Source: Holdemania massiliensis AP2
GTDB lineage: Bacteria; Bacillota_I; Bacilli_A; Erysipelotrichales; Erysipelotrichaceae
DNA length: 64,000 nt
Assembly (NCBI RefSeq): GCF_000327285.1
Contig: NZ_HE998567.1
Location: 822,290 to 886,289 of the forward strand
Direction: 5' to 3'
The notes beneath the pieces were generated by a model. It made no database searches. It was given only the letters and a program-made list of their open reading frames with translations, and was not told where the DNA came from. Below are positions 62,285 to 64,000 of the stretch, piece by piece (within the stretch, counting starts at the first letter, position 1; each line of letters opens with the position of its first letter). Both the position numbers and the translations under genes were made by a program.

Positions 62285-63254
62285 CCTTAATTTCACCCTT
62301 TACTACTTTACTAGAAAGTTTCATTTTCAATACATGTATCGCTCGTTTGCCAAAATAAAGAAATGATTTTAATCCTTTCATTTCTACATATTTTAGAGAA
62401 GGAATTAACTCTCGCTCCTTCGTTTCATTCAACAGCTGTTCGAGCGACACATTTTTAACACTTTGTTTTTCCTCTAGACACTGGAACATTCTTTCTAATT
62501 GTAGGGCAAGTTTCAAATTAGCCTTTGGACTATCCTTTCTTGTCCTCCAATCAATTAGAGAGAAACTATGTGCAAAAGAAACAATTACATCAACCTCGTC
62601 ACTTCTTACCAATTGAGGCACAATCTTCCTGAACTCCCCTAAATCCATATTTGTATCCAGCTTATCAAATCTGGAATAACCAAACTGATTAAAACTCATA
62701 TAAGCAGTTGTAGGAACTTCCAGCAAGCTTTTGTATCTAACCAATTTCGTACAAGTCAAAGGTGGATTAATTCCACACCATTTCTGGCCATAAAATTCAG
62801 AAAAATCTGCAAGATAGCCAAGTTTGGAAAGAATATCTAAAGTATCATAATTTGCACCATACTTACCTGCCCGAAAGGCAATAGGTTTCTTACCTAATGT
62901 ACATACATAGAACTCAGTACATTTCTTGATAATTTCATATTGTTCCTCATATGTATATTCCCAAAGGAACAGTCTTTTACGATCTGCCATATGATCTGGG
63001 TGAATGTGAACACCTACATCATGACCTCTAGCCTGAATATGCTTTAAGACCCCAGCAATTTTTTCTTCTCCATAATCCCAAGCTTCTGCAATATCTACAA
63101 AAAACAGACCTTTTACTCCGTAGGCTTTGCAAATATCCATAATCTTATCGATACCCCATTTACCTTTGTTACCTAAATCGGCATAAATCAGATTATTTAC
63201 TGGGTCTGTTCCAACATGCCCTTCTACATCAACAGTAAAAATATTGTATTTCAT
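62271..63254 (-). CDS. NodB-type polysaccharide deacetylase
   Basis: 327 residues. CE4 motif 1 TVDVEGH, motif 2 'GVHIHPDH' (metal-binding H-x-H) and motif 3 'FRAGKYGANYDTL' are visible, plus 'FADFSEFYG'-like and 'VSFAHSFSLIDW' near the end. No signal peptide, so it should act in the cytoplasm on a precursor, unlike secreted chitin or peptidoglycan deacetylases. Sits between two glycosyltransferases. Confidence 0.85.
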   Translation of the reverse strand: MKYNIFTVDVEGHVGTDPVNNLIYADLGNKGKWGIDKIMDICKAYGVKGLFFVDIAEAWDYGEEKIAGVLKHIQARGHDVGVHIHPDHMADRKRLFLWEYTYEEQYEIIKKCTEFYVCTLGKKPIAFRAGKYGANYDTLDILSKLGYLADFSEFYGQKWCGINPPLTCTKLVRYKSLLEVPTTAYMSFNQFGYSRFDKLDTNMDLGEFRKIVPQLVRSDEVDVIVSFAHSFSLIDWRTRKDSPKANLKLALQLERMFQCLEEKQSVKNVSLEQLLNETKERELIPSLKYVEMKGLKSFLYFGKRAIHVLKMKLSSKVVKGEIKDEHS

Positions 63255-63268
63255 ACAATTACCCTATC

Positions 63269-64000
63269 TTATTCCTTTTCCAGGGTATTCATACAGTTCA
63301 AAAGCTTATCCGCATAGATCATCCAGTTAGCGTCTGATTTTTGCAAAGTGCAGGAGTCAACCATCTCAGAAAACATCTGTTTATTATTCTTTAATTGATC
63401 TAAAGCATCTTTCAACTCTTCGATATTATCATATGCAACAGTTACACCAACTCCCCATTTCTGAACTATTTCTGCAAGGTATGTATTCTTTGCAACGATT
63501 ATCGGAAGTCCACAGTATACCGATTCATAAAGTTTGTTAGGAAGAGCGATTCTTACATTTGCATTAGAAGCATCATACACCGAATAGACACAATCCACTG
63601 CGCCATACAGTTTGGCAATATCTCGATTGTAATCATAACGGCCAGTAAAGCTAACATAAGTTTTTCCTTGACAGTATTTCTGGATTTCCTTATATTCCTG
63701 ATTTGTTCCACCAGCTCCCGCAAATAGTACTTTACAATGCGACATTTTAGCTGCATCTACTAGCATTTTCATTTGATTAAGGTACCGAATACCACCAATA
63801 AATCCAACTGTGAATTCACCATTCTGCTTTTTTGTATAATTCTTAAATGCAGATAAATCGGGGACATTGGGAATAAACAGCATTTTTTCTTTGGAAATCA
63901 AATTGTAATAATATAAATCATAGAACTTTTCTGATGTGACAACCAATCTGTCAACATACTTAAATAAGTTTTTTTCCAGCTTTTTTATTGCTGTAGAGAA
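63269..64000 (-). CDS. Glycosyltransferase (partial, runs off the right edge)
   Basis: The frame stays open to the window end, giving at least 243 residues; the N-terminus lies outside. 'FTVGFIGGIRYLNQMKMLVDAA', 'FTGRYDYNRDIAKLYGAVDCVYSVYD' (in pieces) and 'NKLYESVYCGLPIIVAKNTYLAEIV' are the C-terminal half of a GT-B (GT4-like) enzyme with the E-x7-E region. Last readable gene upstream in the operon; the promoter is beyond the window. Confidence 0.85.
   Translation of the reverse strand, partial: FSTAIKKLEKNLFKYVDRLVVTSEKFYDLYYYNLISKEKMLFIPNVPDLSAFKNYTKKQNGEFTVGFIGGIRYLNQMKMLVDAAKMSHCKVLFAGAGGTNQEYKEIQKYCQGKTYVSFTGRYDYNRDIAKLYGAVDCVYSVYDASNANVRIALPNKLYESVYCGLPIIVAKNTYLAEIVQKWGVGVTVAYDNIEELKDALDQLKNNKQMFSEMVDSCTLQKSDANWMIYADKLLNCMNTLEKE

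Overview
The window comes from a low-to-mid GC Firmicute. The gene order priA-rsmB-rlmN-prpC-prkC-rsgA-rpe-thiN, the linked ftsA-ftsZ pair, sufCDSUB, two methionine T-box leaders and a bilirubin-reductase-type operon all fit a gut member of the Erysipelotrichia (Holdemania-like). That taxonomic placement is inferred from gene content and protein texture, not from a database search. No rRNA, tRNA, CRISPR array or intact insertion sequence is visible.

Layout. 1-2.0 kb: the start of a probable amidohydrolase behind an attenuated leader, then a GGDEF/Nudix pair. 2.1-6.2 kb: a methionine ABC importer (metN-metI-metQ plus a second metQ) controlled by two T-box leaders with ATG specifiers. 6.3-9.9 kb: a PHP phosphoesterase, a beta-lactamase-fold serine hydrolase and a HAD phosphatase. 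9.97-12.1 kb: a compact plus-strand operon of MarR regulator, Old-Yellow-Enzyme-type reductase with an HGDR motif and flavodoxin, matching the bilQRS bilirubin-to-urobilinogen system. 12.2-24.6 kb: methyltransferase, nitrilase, DUF6176-like/Nudix pair, LCP cell-wall ligase, calcium-type P-ATPase, a lipoprotein, a Sel1-repeat gene broken by an amber codon, a double SIS protein, a DUF2089/SHOCT-like three-gene operon and an orphan gene.

24.7-40.2 kb: core housekeeping. ftsA-ftsZ, rpmB on the opposite strand, a membrane-anchored XRE protein, a GNAT/P-loop kinase pair, then the translationally coupled thiN-rpe-rsgA-prkC-prpC-rlmN-rsmB-priA block (all minus strand, with def and fmt absent from their usual place). 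40.3-41.4 kb: a lone serine recombinase beside an intergenic region rich in palindromes. 41.5-46.9 kb: the complete SUF iron-sulfur assembly operon sufC-D-S-U-B with a 5-formyl-THF cyclo-ligase overlapping its end. 47.0-50.8 kb: two PrsA/SurA-like foldases, a DUF362 ferredoxin protein and a HIT protein, all plus strand.

50.8-64.0 kb: visibly AT-richer accessory DNA. It starts with decayed coding fragments and a toxin-antitoxin-like pair (DUF3990 ADP-ribosyltransferase-fold protein plus XRE protein) behind a palindromic promoter. A 0.7 kb gene-poor stretch with repeated hairpins follows, then a minus-strand surface-polysaccharide operon (ferredoxin/F420-hydrogenase-beta-like protein, Wzx-like flippase, pyruvyltransferase-family protein, GINT1-like transferase, three glycosyltransferases, a multi-spanning GT-C/Wzy-like protein and a NodB-type deacetylase) that runs off the right edge.

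Starts were moved to the ATG with a clear Shine-Dalgarno sequence wherever a longer open frame began inside or upstream of it. All functional calls come from reading motifs; no alignments or searches were run.
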